Assembly (NCBI GenBank): GCA_016710135.1
Contig: JADJLM010000006.1
Span: forward strand, 30,242-94,241
Length of the DNA: 64,000 nucleotides
Reading direction: 5' to 3'
Origin: Nitrosomonas sp.
GTDB taxonomy: Bacteria; Pseudomonadota; Gammaproteobacteria; Burkholderiales; Nitrosomonadaceae
This document shows positions 47,709 to 57,804 of this stretch, in pieces (within the stretch, counting starts at the first letter, position 1; every line of letters begins with the position of its first letter). Under the pieces are notes generated by a model. The model was not told where the DNA came from and did not search any database. It worked only from the letters and a program-made list of their open reading frames with translations. A program made the translations under genes and the position numbers.

Positions 47709-48455
47709 ATGAAAATAATTGCAATTATTCCTGCTCGTATGGGATCGACACGCTTCCCCGGCAAACCGCTTGCCAATTTACTCGGCAGAACAATGATAGA
47801 ACATGTTTACAAGCGAGTAGCCTTGAGTAAATTTATCTCTGAAACTTATATCGCAACCTGTGATGAGGCAATACGACAAGCGGCTACATTTGGAGCTCCT
47901 GTTATCATGACATCTGATAGCCATGAACGGGCTAGTGATCGCGTTGCAGAAGCAGTTGCTAATATCGAGGGCGATTTAATCGTGATGGTTCAAGGCGATG
48001 AGCCAATGACACACCCAGAAATGATCGACACCGCGGTTAAACCATTTGAGCGCGATAGTCAGTTAGGTTGCGTTAATCTTGTACGCCGTATCGAACAAGA
48101 AGCTGATTACAATGATATAAATACGATTAAAGTTGTTATGAATCAGCAAGGCGATGCACTTTATATGTCACGCCAATCAATACCAACGGTCTCTAAAGCA
48201 GGGTTCTCCGCGACTCAGGCCTATAAGCAAGTTTGCATCATTCCATTTCGTCGTGATGTATTACTACAATATACACAATTACCACCGACACCACTCGAGA
48301 AACTGGAATCCATCGATATGCTTCGGCTACTCGAACACGGTTATCGAGTCAGAATGATAGAAACCCAATACAACTCGCAAGCAGTGGATACCGAAGCTGA
48401 TTTGGCTCGTGTTGCTCAATTGATGGCAACTGATCCCTTACTGTCTCAATATTGA
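47709..48455 (+). CDS. kdsB: CMP-3-deoxy-keto-sugar cytidylyltransferase (KdsB-like)
   Basis: KdsB activates Kdo with CTP to CMP-Kdo. The 248-residue product has IPARMGSTRFPGKPLANLLG (nucleotide-binding start), HERASDRVAEA and MVQGDEPMTHPEM with the metal-binding QGDEP. It starts a run of seven plus-strand genes with overlaps or short gaps. The neighbours (aldolase, dehydrogenase, epimerase, phosphatase) are not the usual Kdo genes kdsA, kdsC and kdsD, so the substrate may be a different 3-deoxy-2-keto sugar acid. Confidence 0.88.
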   Translation: MKIIAIIPARMGSTRFPGKPLANLLGRTMIEHVYKRVALSKFISETYIATCDEAIRQAATFGAPVIMTSDSHERASDRVAEAVANIEGDLIVMVQGDEPMTHPEMIDTAVKPFERDSQLGCVNLVRRIEQEADYNDINTIKVVMNQQGDALYMSRQSIPTVSKAGFSATQAYKQVCIIPFRRDVLLQYTQLPPTPLEKLESIDMLRLLEHGYRVRMIETQYNSQAVDTEADLARVAQLMATDPLLSQY

Positions 48456-48469
48456 TATAGGACTACACG

Positions 48470-49231
48470 ATGTCGCTAAAAGAAAGGCTTGCTCGCTCTG
48501 AATTGACGATTGGTTCCTGGATCACATTAGGGCATCCTGCTATTGCCGAAATCATGGCATCGGCTGGATTTGATTGGCTGGTTCTGGACATGGAACATAG
48601 TGTAATGGAACTCAGCGAAGCTCAAATCATCATTCAAGTATTAGACAAACAGCAGTGCCCTGCAATCGTTCGACTGACATCCAATCACCCGGATCAAATC
48701 AAACGCGTCATGGATGCTGGTGCAAGCGGGGTTATGATCCCCATGATTAAATCTGCTGAGGACGCCAAGATCGCAGTTAGCTCAGTCTATTATCCCCCAC
48801 AAGGGCAGCGCGGTGTTGGATTAGCACGTGCGCAAGGCTATGGAGCCAGCTTCCAAGAATACCGTCAATGGCTAATTGAGAATGCGGTCATTGTGGTAAT
48901 GATTGAACATATCGAAGCAGTCAAGCAGATCGATTCAATATTAGCGGTCCCAGGCGTCGATGCCTATATTATTGGGCCTTATGATCTTTCGGGCTCTATG
49001 GGTATGCCTGGAGAACTAGATCATCCTCATGTGCAAGACGCGATCAAACACGTTTTGGATGCGGGTAAGCGATTACAAAAACCTGGCGGTATTCATGTCA
49101 TCGAACCTGATCCCGCAGCATTACAACAGCGAATTCGCTCGGGTTTCAGTTTTTTGGGCTATAGTTTAGATATACGAATTTTAGATTCTGTCTGCCGTAC
49201 ACACATGCGAACGATAAAAGAACACTTATGA
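48470..49231 (+). CDS. HpcH/HpaI-family aldolase
   Basis: This 253-residue enzyme belongs to the pyruvate-dependent class II aldolases that split or form 2-keto-3-deoxy (4-hydroxy-2-oxo) acids. Visible motifs are VLDMEHSVMEL, VRLTSNHPDQIKRVMDAGASG, GVMIPMIKSAEDA, RGVGLARAQGYG and IGPYDLSGSMG. It starts 14 nt after kdsB and overlaps the next gene by 4 nt (ATGA). In this context it could build the keto-deoxy sugar by condensing pyruvate with an aldehyde; degradation is the other possibility. Confidence 0.85.
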   Translation: MSLKERLARSELTIGSWITLGHPAIAEIMASAGFDWLVLDMEHSVMELSEAQIIIQVLDKQQCPAIVRLTSNHPDQIKRVMDAGASGVMIPMIKSAEDAKIAVSSVYYPPQGQRGVGLARAQGYGASFQEYRQWLIENAVIVVMIEHIEAVKQIDSILAVPGVDAYIIGPYDLSGSMGMPGELDHPHVQDAIKHVLDAGKRLQKPGGIHVIEPDPAALQQRIRSGFSFLGYSLDIRILDSVCRTHMRTIKEHL

Positions 49232-50163
49232 GTAAACTCGTTATATCTACCTCATCGTTTGATATCCACAACAATCCTTATATCGAACGATTGATAAAAG
49301 AAGGGTTGCAGATTGTATCAAATCCCTTCCAACGTAAGATGAGCGAAGATGAAATTCTCACTTTACTTGGTGAAGATACGATCGGCCTTCTTGCAGGCAT
49401 TGAACCTCTTACTAAGAAAGTTTTAACCTCTGCACAGGGCCTCAAAGTTATCGCACGTTGTGGTGCTGGTTTAGATAGTGTTGACTTGGATGCTGCTCGA
49501 CAATGTAATATCCTTGTTTCCAACACACCTGAAGCACCTGCCCAGGCAGTTTCAGAACTAACAATCGGACTAATCCTCTCCGTGTTGCGACAGATTGGCT
49601 CCACTCACCGATTAATCCAAAATGGTCAATGGCCAAGAACACAAGGACATCTCCTTGCCGCCCAAACAGTCGGAATTATCGGACTAGGTCATATCGGCCG
49701 GCGTGTCGCAGCTTTGTGTCTTGCTTTTGGAGCTAAAGTCATTGCGCATGATTCCTATATACAGCAAACACACCTCGATATTCCATTATTCTCCTTTGAG
49801 CAACTCATCAAAGAAGCAGATGTTATTTCACTTCATATCCCTTATTCCCATGATACACATCATCTTATTGATGCAGATACCCTAAATCATATGAAACCCG
49901 GTGCAGTTTTAATTAATGCTGCTCGAGGAGGTTTGATTGATGAACATGCGCTCGTGGAAGCACTTACTGCTGGTCATATCGCTGGAGCAGCGCTGGATGT
50001 ATTTGAACAAGAGCCTTACCAAGGACCATTGCTTAACTGCGATAATGTAGTAATGACTTCTCATATCGGATCGCTAGCTAAAGAATCTCGTCAGCGAATG
50101 GAGCTTGAAGCCGCTGAGAATTTATTGAATGGATTAATCAAAGTAGGTCTATTCAATGAATAA
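49228..50163 (+). CDS. D-isomer-specific 2-hydroxyacid dehydrogenase (SerA-like)
   Basis: The 311-residue enzyme has the substrate domain and a Rossmann domain with GIIGLGHIGRRVAAL, a basic-residue loop IAHDSY, LINAARGGLIDEHALV, and the catalytic His in TSHIGSLA. It would oxidise or reduce a 2-hydroxy acid using NAD(P). It overlaps both neighbours (4 nt and 8 nt), so translation is coupled. Its substrate is probably an intermediate of the same pathway rather than 3-phosphoglycerate. Confidence 0.85.
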   Translation: MSKLVISTSSFDIHNNPYIERLIKEGLQIVSNPFQRKMSEDEILTLLGEDTIGLLAGIEPLTKKVLTSAQGLKVIARCGAGLDSVDLDAARQCNILVSNTPEAPAQAVSELTIGLILSVLRQIGSTHRLIQNGQWPRTQGHLLAAQTVGIIGLGHIGRRVAALCLAFGAKVIAHDSYIQQTHLDIPLFSFEQLIKEADVISLHIPYSHDTHHLIDADTLNHMKPGAVLINAARGGLIDEHALVEALTAGHIAGAALDVFEQEPYQGPLLNCDNVVMTSHIGSLAKESRQRMELEAAENLLNGLIKVGLFNE

Positions 50164-51100
50164 TTCTTCTGCCTCAGACAAAACAGTAGTAGTATTTGGC
50201 GCCAGTGGGTTCCTAGGCAGTCATGTAGCTGATGCATTATCAGGCGCCGGGTATCAAGTTCGACTGTTCGATCATATAGCTTCTCCCTACCAACGCATCG
50301 ATCAAGAAATGATCATGGGAGATATTATGGATATCGATCAAGTTATTGAAGCAGCCCGTGGTGCCTACGCAGTCTATAATTTTGCTGCAATTGCGGATAT
50401 TGATGAGGCTCACAATAAACCTGTTGCAACAGCAACCATTAATGTATTAGGTAACATGCATGTGCTCGAAGCAGCAAGAATCGCAGGCGCAAATCGCTTT
50501 GTTTTCGCAAGCAGTGTCTATGTTTATTCAGAATCGGGATCATTTTATCGAGCAAGTAAGCAAGCCGCTGAACGTTTTACGGAAACTTACCATGATCGCT
50601 ATGGATTAGATTACACAATACTCCGCTATGGTTCTTTATATGGTCGGCGAGCCGATCGGCGGAATGGAATTTACCGAATGTTACACGAAGCCATACAAAA
50701 ACATAGCATTACTTATCATGGCAGCGGAAATGCTATGCGGGAGTATATCCATGTTGAAGATGCAGCACGAATGAGTGTTCAAGTTCTTACACCGGAATTT
50801 GCTAACCGACATTTGATATTAACAGGACAAGAAAGAATGCGCATCCGTGATGTCATGACAATGATTTCTGAAATCATGCCATGGAATGTCGAGTTACACT
50901 TTGAAGAAGCCAATGCGATTTCGCATTATGAAATTACACCATATGCTTTTCAACCTCGAATTGGAAGAAAACTAGTCCTAAATGAGCACGTAGATATTGG
51001 ACAAGGAATACTTGATTGTATCAGGGAGATTCACCAGAAAATTTGCCATACCGAAGTGGAAGATAACGCGCTCCCTTCCATTTCAGACAATAAAGCCTAA
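50156..51100 (+). CDS. NAD-dependent epimerase/dehydratase (extended SDR)
   Basis: The 314-residue protein has the extended-SDR NAD-binding motif FGASGFLGSHVADAL at the N-terminus, an ASSVYVYS strand, and the catalytic YRASK (YxxxK). REYIHVEDAA is typical of sugar-nucleotide epimerases. It overlaps the dehydrogenase by 8 nt and ends 6 nt before the HAD gene. It would epimerise or dehydrate a sugar nucleotide or sugar phosphate. Confidence 0.87.
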   Translation: MNNSSASDKTVVVFGASGFLGSHVADALSGAGYQVRLFDHIASPYQRIDQEMIMGDIMDIDQVIEAARGAYAVYNFAAIADIDEAHNKPVATATINVLGNMHVLEAARIAGANRFVFASSVYVYSESGSFYRASKQAAERFTETYHDRYGLDYTILRYGSLYGRRADRRNGIYRMLHEAIQKHSITYHGSGNAMREYIHVEDAARMSVQVLTPEFANRHLILTGQERMRIRDVMTMISEIMPWNVELHFEEANAISHYEITPYAFQPRIGRKLVLNEHVDIGQGILDCIREIHQKICHTEVEDNALPSISDNKA

Positions 51101-51106
51101 TGCGAT

Positions 51107-51751
51107 ATGCTATTTTTAAATTGGCAAGCGATTATCTTTGATTTTGATGGGGTTATCGTTGAATCCGGTGACATCAAAACACAGGCATTTGCAGAGCTGT
51201 ATCGTTCCTATGGACCAGAAATTGAAGCGGCTGTAGTAGCATATCATAAACAAAATGGCGGTATGTCTCGTTATCAAAAATTTCGGTATTTCCAAGAGCA
51301 ACTCCTTCATCAATCCCCATTAACACCAAAAGAAGAGCAAGCGTTGGATCAGCGATTTTCTGAATTAGTCATTGAAGCAGTCATCCATAGCGAATCGGTT
51401 TCTGGCGCTGAAGCGCTTATTCACAATGCTCATAAGCATATTCCATTGTTTATTGCTTCAGGGACACCTGAAAAAGAACTGCAGCGCATTGTTGAGCGAC
51501 GAGGATTGGCATCATATTTTGTAGATGTACGTGGTTCGCCGCAACCCAAACAGACACTCATCGCTGAGATTTTGAAAGCTCATGCACTACTCTCTGAGAA
51601 AGTATTGATGGTTGGAGATGCAATGGCCGATTATCTCGGTGCGAAAGCCAACAATACCGCTTTTTTAGGTCGAGTCCGCCCCGGTGACACGAATCCTTTC
51701 CCAATCGATGTCAGAGTTGTACCTGATTTACACACCTTACTAAAATGCTAG
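51107..51751 (+). CDS. HAD-superfamily phosphatase
   Basis: The 214-residue protein has HAD motif I as FDFDGVIVES (residues 11-20), motif II in FIASGTPEKE, a lysine in the PKQTL region and motif IV in MVGDAMADYLGAKA. The cap domain (about residues 20-90) is helical as in the phosphoglycolate phosphatase group. It could dephosphorylate the sugar before activation, the job KdsC does for Kdo. It overlaps the next gene by 7 nt. Confidence 0.85.
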   Translation: MLFLNWQAIIFDFDGVIVESGDIKTQAFAELYRSYGPEIEAAVVAYHKQNGGMSRYQKFRYFQEQLLHQSPLTPKEEQALDQRFSELVIEAVIHSESVSGAEALIHNAHKHIPLFIASGTPEKELQRIVERRGLASYFVDVRGSPQPKQTLIAEILKAHALLSEKVLMVGDAMADYLGAKANNTAFLGRVRPGDTNPFPIDVRVVPDLHTLLKC

Positions 51752-52422
51752 AGCGTCGGTGTTATGAAAATATAAATACACTCTCAACCGCTGTCGCTGA
51801 TTTTGCAGCAGATCGTTTACACGCAGCTTTGCAACACAATGCGGTTGTAAGTTTAGTGATCCCCGGCGGAAACACACCTAAGTTTTACTTGCCAGCACTA
51901 GCTCGCTTATCAGTAAATTGGCAAAATGTAATTATCACACTAAGTGACGAGCGTTGGGTCGATACTCATTCGCAAGGTTCAAACGAGTTTCTTATCAGAA
52001 GCTGTTTCTTAAATTGCATGGATAACCCGGCACGCTTCATCAGTTTAAAAACAACTCATGATCATCCCTCTCTAGCTCTTTCGACTATCACCGACCGACT
52101 TTCACAATTGCCTTTACCGATTAACTTAGCAATATTGGGCTTAGGTGAAGATGGTCACATTGCTTCTATTTTTCCCGGTCACCCTATAAACTCAGCTAGT
52201 AATTCATTATGTGAAGTAGCAACTCCACCAATAGCACCTTCGATACGCATCAGCTTGGCATTCTCGCTACTGGCTTCCAGCCATCATATTATCATTGTTG
52301 TTACCGGCCAGAATAAAAGGAGGCGTCTCGAACAATTCATCGATAGTCAGGATCCTCAGATACCTTTCATGAGGCTTGTCCAAGAAACGCACTCCCCTAT
52401 CACAATTTTTGAGTCCAATTAG
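51745..52422 (+). CDS. 6-phosphogluconolactonase-like protein
   Basis: The 225-residue protein has the 6-phosphogluconolactonase/NagB-like fold with VIPGGNTPKFYLPAL, LSDERWVDTHSQGSNE and LGLGEDGHIASIFPG. In the pentose phosphate pathway this enzyme hydrolyses 6-phosphogluconolactone. Here it is embedded in the sugar cassette and overlaps the HAD gene, so it may act on a lactone intermediate. No zwf or edd gene is present nearby. Confidence 0.85.
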   Translation: MLERRCYENINTLSTAVADFAADRLHAALQHNAVVSLVIPGGNTPKFYLPALARLSVNWQNVIITLSDERWVDTHSQGSNEFLIRSCFLNCMDNPARFISLKTTHDHPSLALSTITDRLSQLPLPINLAILGLGEDGHIASIFPGHPINSASNSLCEVATPPIAPSIRISLAFSLLASSHHIIIVVTGQNKRRRLEQFIDSQDPQIPFMRLVQETHSPITIFESN

Positions 52423-52433
52423 CCTAAAAACTT

Positions 52434-53609
52434 ATGAGAGTTCATTCGTTCAATACTCAGCGCCGTCAGTTATTAAAGTTAAGTGGCTTAACGCTTGGCA
52501 CGTTGCTTACTCAGCCCTTTTGGGCGTCACAAAATAGCTGGGCAAGCTCAACATCGCTTTCATCAGTAGGACCGCTTCAGCTTTCCGATAAAAATGGAGT
52601 TCGCCTGCCCAAGGGTTTTACTTCAAGAATCGTTGCTATTTCAGGGCAGAATCTTTTTGGCTATCGATGGCACTCAGCACCTGATGGTGGAGCAACATTT
52701 ACTACTGACGATGAAGGGTGGGTTTATGTTTCAAATAGCGAGATCGATAAAAAGATGGGTGGTGCTGGCGCACTTCGCTTTAATTCTGAAGGACAGCTGA
52801 TCAGTGCCTATTCTATTTTAAAAAACACATCACGAAATTGCTCAGGTGGTACCACGCCATGGCAAACTTGGTTATCGTGTGAAGAAACTGAACGTGGTTA
52901 TGTATGGGAGTGTGCTCCGCTTGGAAAAAATAAAGCCCAGGTACGACCCGAACTCGGTTGCTTCCGCCACGAAGCAATCGCTTTCGATGTCAACAGTAAT
53001 AAACTCTACCTAACCGAAGACGAACCCGATGGCTGTCTATATCGTTTCACGCCCTATGAAATAATGGATTCAGGTTACGTATCTTTAGATGAAGGGTTTC
53101 TCGAAGTAGCAGAAGTTGTCGTATCCGATCAAGCAAAAATAATTCGCTGGCATCGACTTCCTGATTCATCTGCGGCTTCCATTGAAACACGTAAGCAAGT
53201 CAAACACTGTACCCATTTCAATGGTGGAGAAGGTATCTGGTACTATCGTGGAACAATATACTTCACCACCAAAGGGGACAATCGAGTCTGGACCTATAAC
53301 ACGCAAAGCCACTCACTCCATATCACTTATGATGTATCACATTACACTTCTCCCGTATTGAAAGGTGTTGATGACATTACTTCCAATGAGCTGGGTGAGC
53401 TTCTGGTGGCGGAGGACAAAGGCAATATGCAAATCGTCATTCTGTCAGAGAGCACAATCAAGCCATTGTTACAGCTGGTTGGCCACGATCAATCTGAAGT
53501 GACTGGTCTTGCTTTTAGTCCTGACGGCTCTCGACTCTATTTCAGTTCACAACGGGGAAAGACTGGACGAAATGAAAATGGTGTTACGTTTGAGATCAGT
53601 GGATTCTAA
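52434..53609 (+). CDS. PhoX/DUF839-type exported phosphatase-like protein
   Basis: The 391-residue protein has an N-terminal twin-arginine-type signal (QRRQLLKLSGLTLG, then a hydrophobic stretch). The DUF839/PhoX body includes CSGGTTPWQTWLSCEET, ELGCFRHEAIAFD, YLTEDEPDGCLYRFTP and VKGVDD-like VLKGVDDITS. PhoX enzymes are calcium/iron phosphatases exported folded. It follows the cassette by 12 nt in the same direction and may share its transcript, but its role there is unclear. Confidence 0.8.
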   Translation: MRVHSFNTQRRQLLKLSGLTLGTLLTQPFWASQNSWASSTSLSSVGPLQLSDKNGVRLPKGFTSRIVAISGQNLFGYRWHSAPDGGATFTTDDEGWVYVSNSEIDKKMGGAGALRFNSEGQLISAYSILKNTSRNCSGGTTPWQTWLSCEETERGYVWECAPLGKNKAQVRPELGCFRHEAIAFDVNSNKLYLTEDEPDGCLYRFTPYEIMDSGYVSLDEGFLEVAEVVVSDQAKIIRWHRLPDSSAASIETRKQVKHCTHFNGGEGIWYYRGTIYFTTKGDNRVWTYNTQSHSLHITYDVSHYTSPVLKGVDDITSNELGELLVAEDKGNMQIVILSESTIKPLLQLVGHDQSEVTGLAFSPDGSRLYFSSQRGKTGRNENGVTFEISGF

Positions 53610-53615
53610 TTACAA

Positions 53616-54302
53616 TTAAGGATTTGGAAATAAAACACCGTCGATCAGCTTAACTCGCTCCCTTACATTAAAATGCGGCTTTACCGCTTGCCTAACTACA
53701 GTTTGAGTTCCATTTTCCAACATTACCCCAATATCGTAGTACATAACTCTTCCATCAGCCTGACCTTGGCTGGCTTGATTAGGATATGCTGTAGTATTTC
53801 CAGCGATACTACTAATAGGAGCGATAAACCGACCTTCTCCATCATCACCAAAAGGGATGGCAACGCCGCCTGGAATCCCGGTCATTGCATTTCCCCCGTA
53901 CCCTCCACCACTTCTTGGGTACCCAGGAGGATAGACATGGCTAATAACGCCACAATTCATACAGGACGGCTGTCCATGAGGTCTTATAATTCTTCCTGCT
54001 TCGACACTCCGAGTACGAACGCTATTTTGTGCTGAGGTATCTGTTGAATCTTTCTGAAGCACACTCCGCGTAGAATAAGTCACTGAAGATCTCTTTTTAG
54101 GTTGAGTTGGTGACACTTGAGTTGAAGAATCATCAGTGAATTGAGCCTTGGAATTAGCTCGTTCGCTTATCGCATGCCGCGATTCCTGGGTTATTTCAGG
54201 TGGAGAATAATTTTGCGCACGCATTTCTCCTGATATGAAAAACATAAGAACAGCTACTACCCACAGCAATAAATGCTTATTCTCAGTTTGAACAGATAAC
54301 AT
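53616..54302 (-). CDS. Exported protein related to glycine-zipper outer-membrane lipoproteins
   Basis: The ATG at 54302 is preferred to the frame start at 54326 because it follows CGGAG at good spacing. The product has a signal-like hydrophobic N-terminus (cut near MRAQ), a low-complexity Ser/Thr/Gln-rich region, then the CMNCGVISHV block, a glycine-rich stretch (GGGYGGNAMTG) and a C-terminal strand pattern YYDIGVMLENGTQTVV...VRERVKLIDGVLFP. This resembles SlyB/PcpY-type proteins with a CxxCG start of the domain. It is convergent with the PhoX-like gene. Confidence 0.55.
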   Translation of the reverse strand: MLSVQTENKHLLLWVVAVLMFFISGEMRAQNYSPPEITQESRHAISERANSKAQFTDDSSTQVSPTQPKKRSSVTYSTRSVLQKDSTDTSAQNSVRTRSVEAGRIIRPHGQPSCMNCGVISHVYPPGYPRSGGGYGGNAMTGIPGGVAIPFGDDGEGRFIAPISSIAGNTTAYPNQASQGQADGRVMYYDIGVMLENGTQTVVRQAVKPHFNVRERVKLIDGVLFPNP

Positions 54303-54376
54303 AGGGATTCTCCGAGCCAATATCAATTGTTACTGTATCATCGACTGAAATAAAGTCTTGCTAAACGAAAATAAGT

Positions 54377-55869
54377 TCAATCTTCCTTACGAAGTTGTGG
54401 AAATAAAATCACGTCACGTATGCTTGGGCTGTCCGTGAGCAACATGATGAACCGATCGATTCCGATTCCCTCACCCGCCGTCGGCGGTAAACCATATTCA
54501 AGTGCCCGAATATAATCTCCATCATAATGCATGGCCTCATTATCACCGGCATCTTTGGCTTTAGCTTGTTCAAGAAACCGAGCGGCCTGATCTTCTGGGT
54601 CGTTCAATTCTGAGAACCCATTCGCGATCTCTCGCCCTGCAATATACAATTCAAACCGGTCAGTAATTGCTGGATTCGCGTCGTTGCGACGAGCCAGCGG
54701 TGATACTTCTGCAGGATAGTCAATTATAAAAGTCGGTTCAAATAACAAATGTTCAATTGTTTCATCAAACAACGAAAGCTGAAGACCACCCACTCCATCT
54801 TCAGGTTTATAAGCGATATCGAGTGCTTGTAACCGATTAACCAAAAACCCTCGATCATTAAGTTGAGCCGTGGAATACTCAGGAAAATATTTTTGAATCG
54901 CTTGTGTAATGGTAAGTTTTGCAAAAGGTTTTGCAAGATCCATTTCTTGTTCTTGATAGGTAACGCGCGTTGTTCCCATCACAGCTTGTGCCACTTCACG
55001 CAACATGGATTCAGTCAATTCCATGAGACAGGCGTAGTCTTGGTATGCCTCATAAAATTCCAGCACGTAAATCTGGATTGTGTCGAGTAGATATCCCTTC
55101 ATTCCTGAAGTTTCTCTTAATTTCAAACACTTTCTCCATCCCGCCAACGACTAGTCCTTTAAACATATCGTGCAATGCGCAGATACAGGGCATATCGAGC
55201 GCATTATGGTGAGTCGAGAACGGACGCAGTTGTTCCTCCGGGAATGGGGGCACTTGGAGTTTCATCAAGATACCCTCTAGCGACCAAAAACTCTCGAATT
55301 GCCTGGATTACTTTCGAACGAACCATAAATACCTTGCGTGTATTCTCATTAGTAATTAAATCGAGGTAACGCTGGCGGTATTTTTGTTCCTGATCTGTAA
55401 GTCCATGAAATTTCTCAGGCAAAGGCCGCAATGATTTAGTTAACAACTGTAACCGCGTAACACGGACTGAAAGCTCACCTGTCTTGGTTCTAAACAAAAT
55501 GCCTTCCGCACCGAGAATATCCCCGAGATCATAGTGCCTGAATGCTTCGTGCACAACTTCCCCAGTATGATCATTGGACACATAAAGCTGAATTTTCCCA
55601 CTCATGTCCTGTATCGTTGCAAAACTGGCTTTACCCATGAGACGCTTAAACATCATTCGCCCAGCAACTTTTACGGAAATCTGCTGCCCTTCCAGGTCTT
55701 CTTTCGTATGATTACGGTAAACGTCTTGCAGTGACCATGCAAGGCTATCTCGCCTAAAATGGTTCGGAAATGGATTGGTGTTCTTTCTTAGTTCAGCAAG
55801 TTTCGCGCGTCGCTCTGCAATAATGTGATTTTCATCTTGGAGAGTCGTTAGCTCGGATTCTTCAGTCAT
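54377..55869 (-). CDS. lysS: Lysyl-tRNA synthetase, interrupted by several small indels
   Basis: LysS charges tRNA-Lys. The N-terminal part (55869-55204) has the anticodon-binding OB fold (AGRMMFKRLMGKASFATIQD) and class II motif 1 region KYRQRYLDLITN. The C-terminal part (from about 55072 to 54377) has LEFYEAYQDYACLMELTE and motif 3 GIGIDRFIMLLTDSP. Between 55060 and 55275 the conserved stretch is recognisable only across three frames (PIPGG, THHNALDMP, LVVGGMEKVFEI, RNFRNEGISTRHNP), with at least six short losses such as CCCC to CCC and GAATTT to GATTT. As lysS is essential, sequencing error is the most likely reason. Confidence 0.85.
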
Positions 55870-56045
55870 ATGATTAGATTAGGTATGAATTACGGATAAT
55901 AAATTAGGTACAGAAAACAAATACCCAACTATTTGCTTATTCTCGTTTTATCAAACGAATCACGCACTATAATATAAGGCGATAAAAACCATATTATAGT
56001 GCGTTGATAACTACATTCCCAACCTAATCAATCGAAAGAATTTTT

Positions 56046-57731
56046 GTGACGACATCTCCTACACCTTCAAATTTTATTCGTAATATCATCGAAGACAATA
56101 ACCGTTCAGGCAAATGGAATCAGCGGGTCGAAACTCGTTTCCCCCCGGAACCGAATGGCTACTTGCATATTGGTCATGCAAAGAGTATTTGCCTAAATTT
56201 TGGATTGGCTAAGGACTATGCAGGATTCTGCCATCTCCGGTTTGATGACACGAATCCAGAAAAAGAAGCACAGGAGTATGTTGACGCAATCTGTGATTCT
56301 GTCAAATGGCTTGGTTTTGATTGGGGAAAACATATTTACTATGCTTCAGATTATTTCGAGCAACTTTATGAATTCGCTGAATTTCTTATAGAAAGTGGCA
56401 AAGCTTATGTCGACAGTTCATCTGCTGAAGAAATTCGGCAATTACGAGGCACCTTGAACCAACCGGGAATCAATAGCCCGTACCGTAATCGCACAATCAA
56501 TGAAAATATAGACTTATTTCGGCGCATGCGTGCTGGAGAATTTCCGGATGGCAGTCATGTATTGCGAGCCAAGATTGATATGAGCTCTCCCAACATCAAT
56601 TTACGCGATCCAGTTATTTACCGTATTCGCCATATTTACCATCAGCGCACCGGTGATAAATGGTGTATTTACCCAATGTATGATTTTACCCATTGTATTT
56701 CGATGCTTTAGAAAAGATCACACATTCACTTTGCACACTGGAATTTGAAGACCATCGTCCACTGTATGATTGGGTCCTTGATCAATTACAAGACAAAATT
56801 CCTTGTCATCCGCAGCAAATTGAATTTGCTCGATTAAACCTAACATACAGCGTGATGAGCAAACGTAAGCTAATCGAGCTTGTTGAGAATAAATTGGTGG
56901 ATGGCTGGGATGATCCTAGAATGAATACGCTAGTAGGTGTTCGTCGGCGTGGCTATACGCCCGAATCGATACGACTTTTTACCGAACGTATTGGTATCAG
57001 CAAAGCTGATTCTTGGATTGATATGACGGTTCTTGAGGATTGTTTACGAGAAGATTTGAACGAGCGTGCTTTACGTAGAATAGGTGTACTAAATCCACTG
57101 CGTTTGATTATCGACAATTACCCAGAGCATCAGGAAGAAGAATGTTATGCGCCCAATCACCCGCAGCGACCTGAGTTAGGTAAGCGCGTACTTCCTTTCA
57201 CAAAAACACTGTACATCGATCAAGATGATTTCATGGAAAACCCAAGTAAAGGCTATTTTCGCTTGTCGCCCGGCGCTGAGGTACGCCTGCGCTACGCCTA
57301 TATCGTAAAATGTACTGATATTATCAAAAATGACCAGGGGCAAATCGAAGCAATTCATTGCACTTATGATCCCGATACGAAGAGCGGAACGCCTGGCGCA
57401 GATGCGCGCAAGGTAAAAAGGAAATATCCATTGGCTTTCCAGCAAATATGCTCGTTCTGCAGAAGTAAGACTATATGACCGGTTATTTACTCAGCCATAC
57501 CCTGATGCAGGAGAGCAAGATTTCAAGACTTACCTCAATCCTCACTCCAAAAAAATTACCATGGCTTATCTTGAACCATCGCTGTTTGAAGTTCAGCCCG
57601 AGCAAATTTTTCAATTTGAACGACATGGCTATTTTGTTGCTGACCGGGTAGATAGTCTACCCGGAAGCCCCGTATTCAATCGAGCCGTTACACTACGTGA
57701 TACATGGGGGAAAATAGCTAGTCAAAGCTAA
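56046..57731 (+). CDS. glnS: Glutaminyl-tRNA synthetase, two single-base frameshifts
   Basis: GlnS charges tRNA-Gln. From the GTG at 56046 the frame shows PPEPNGYLHIGHAKSICL (HIGH motif) and LRFDDTNPEKE, and stops at 56709. A missing base near 56700 (ISDALEKITHSL) opens the second frame, which holds the KMSK-type VMSKRKLIELV, ARFT-type domains and the anticodon-binding region up to 57478. An extra A in the A5 run near 57415-57419 is needed to continue (KVKGNIHWLSSKYARSAEVRLYDRLF) to the stop at 57731. GlnS is patchily distributed in bacteria but present in Beta- and Gammaproteobacteria. Confidence 0.87.
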
Positions 57732-57804
57732 TCATCCAATCATCGAGAGGCCAATTGAAGGTTGAATCTAGTGTATGATTTCTGTTTTTTTAGGAAAAAA
57801 TAAC

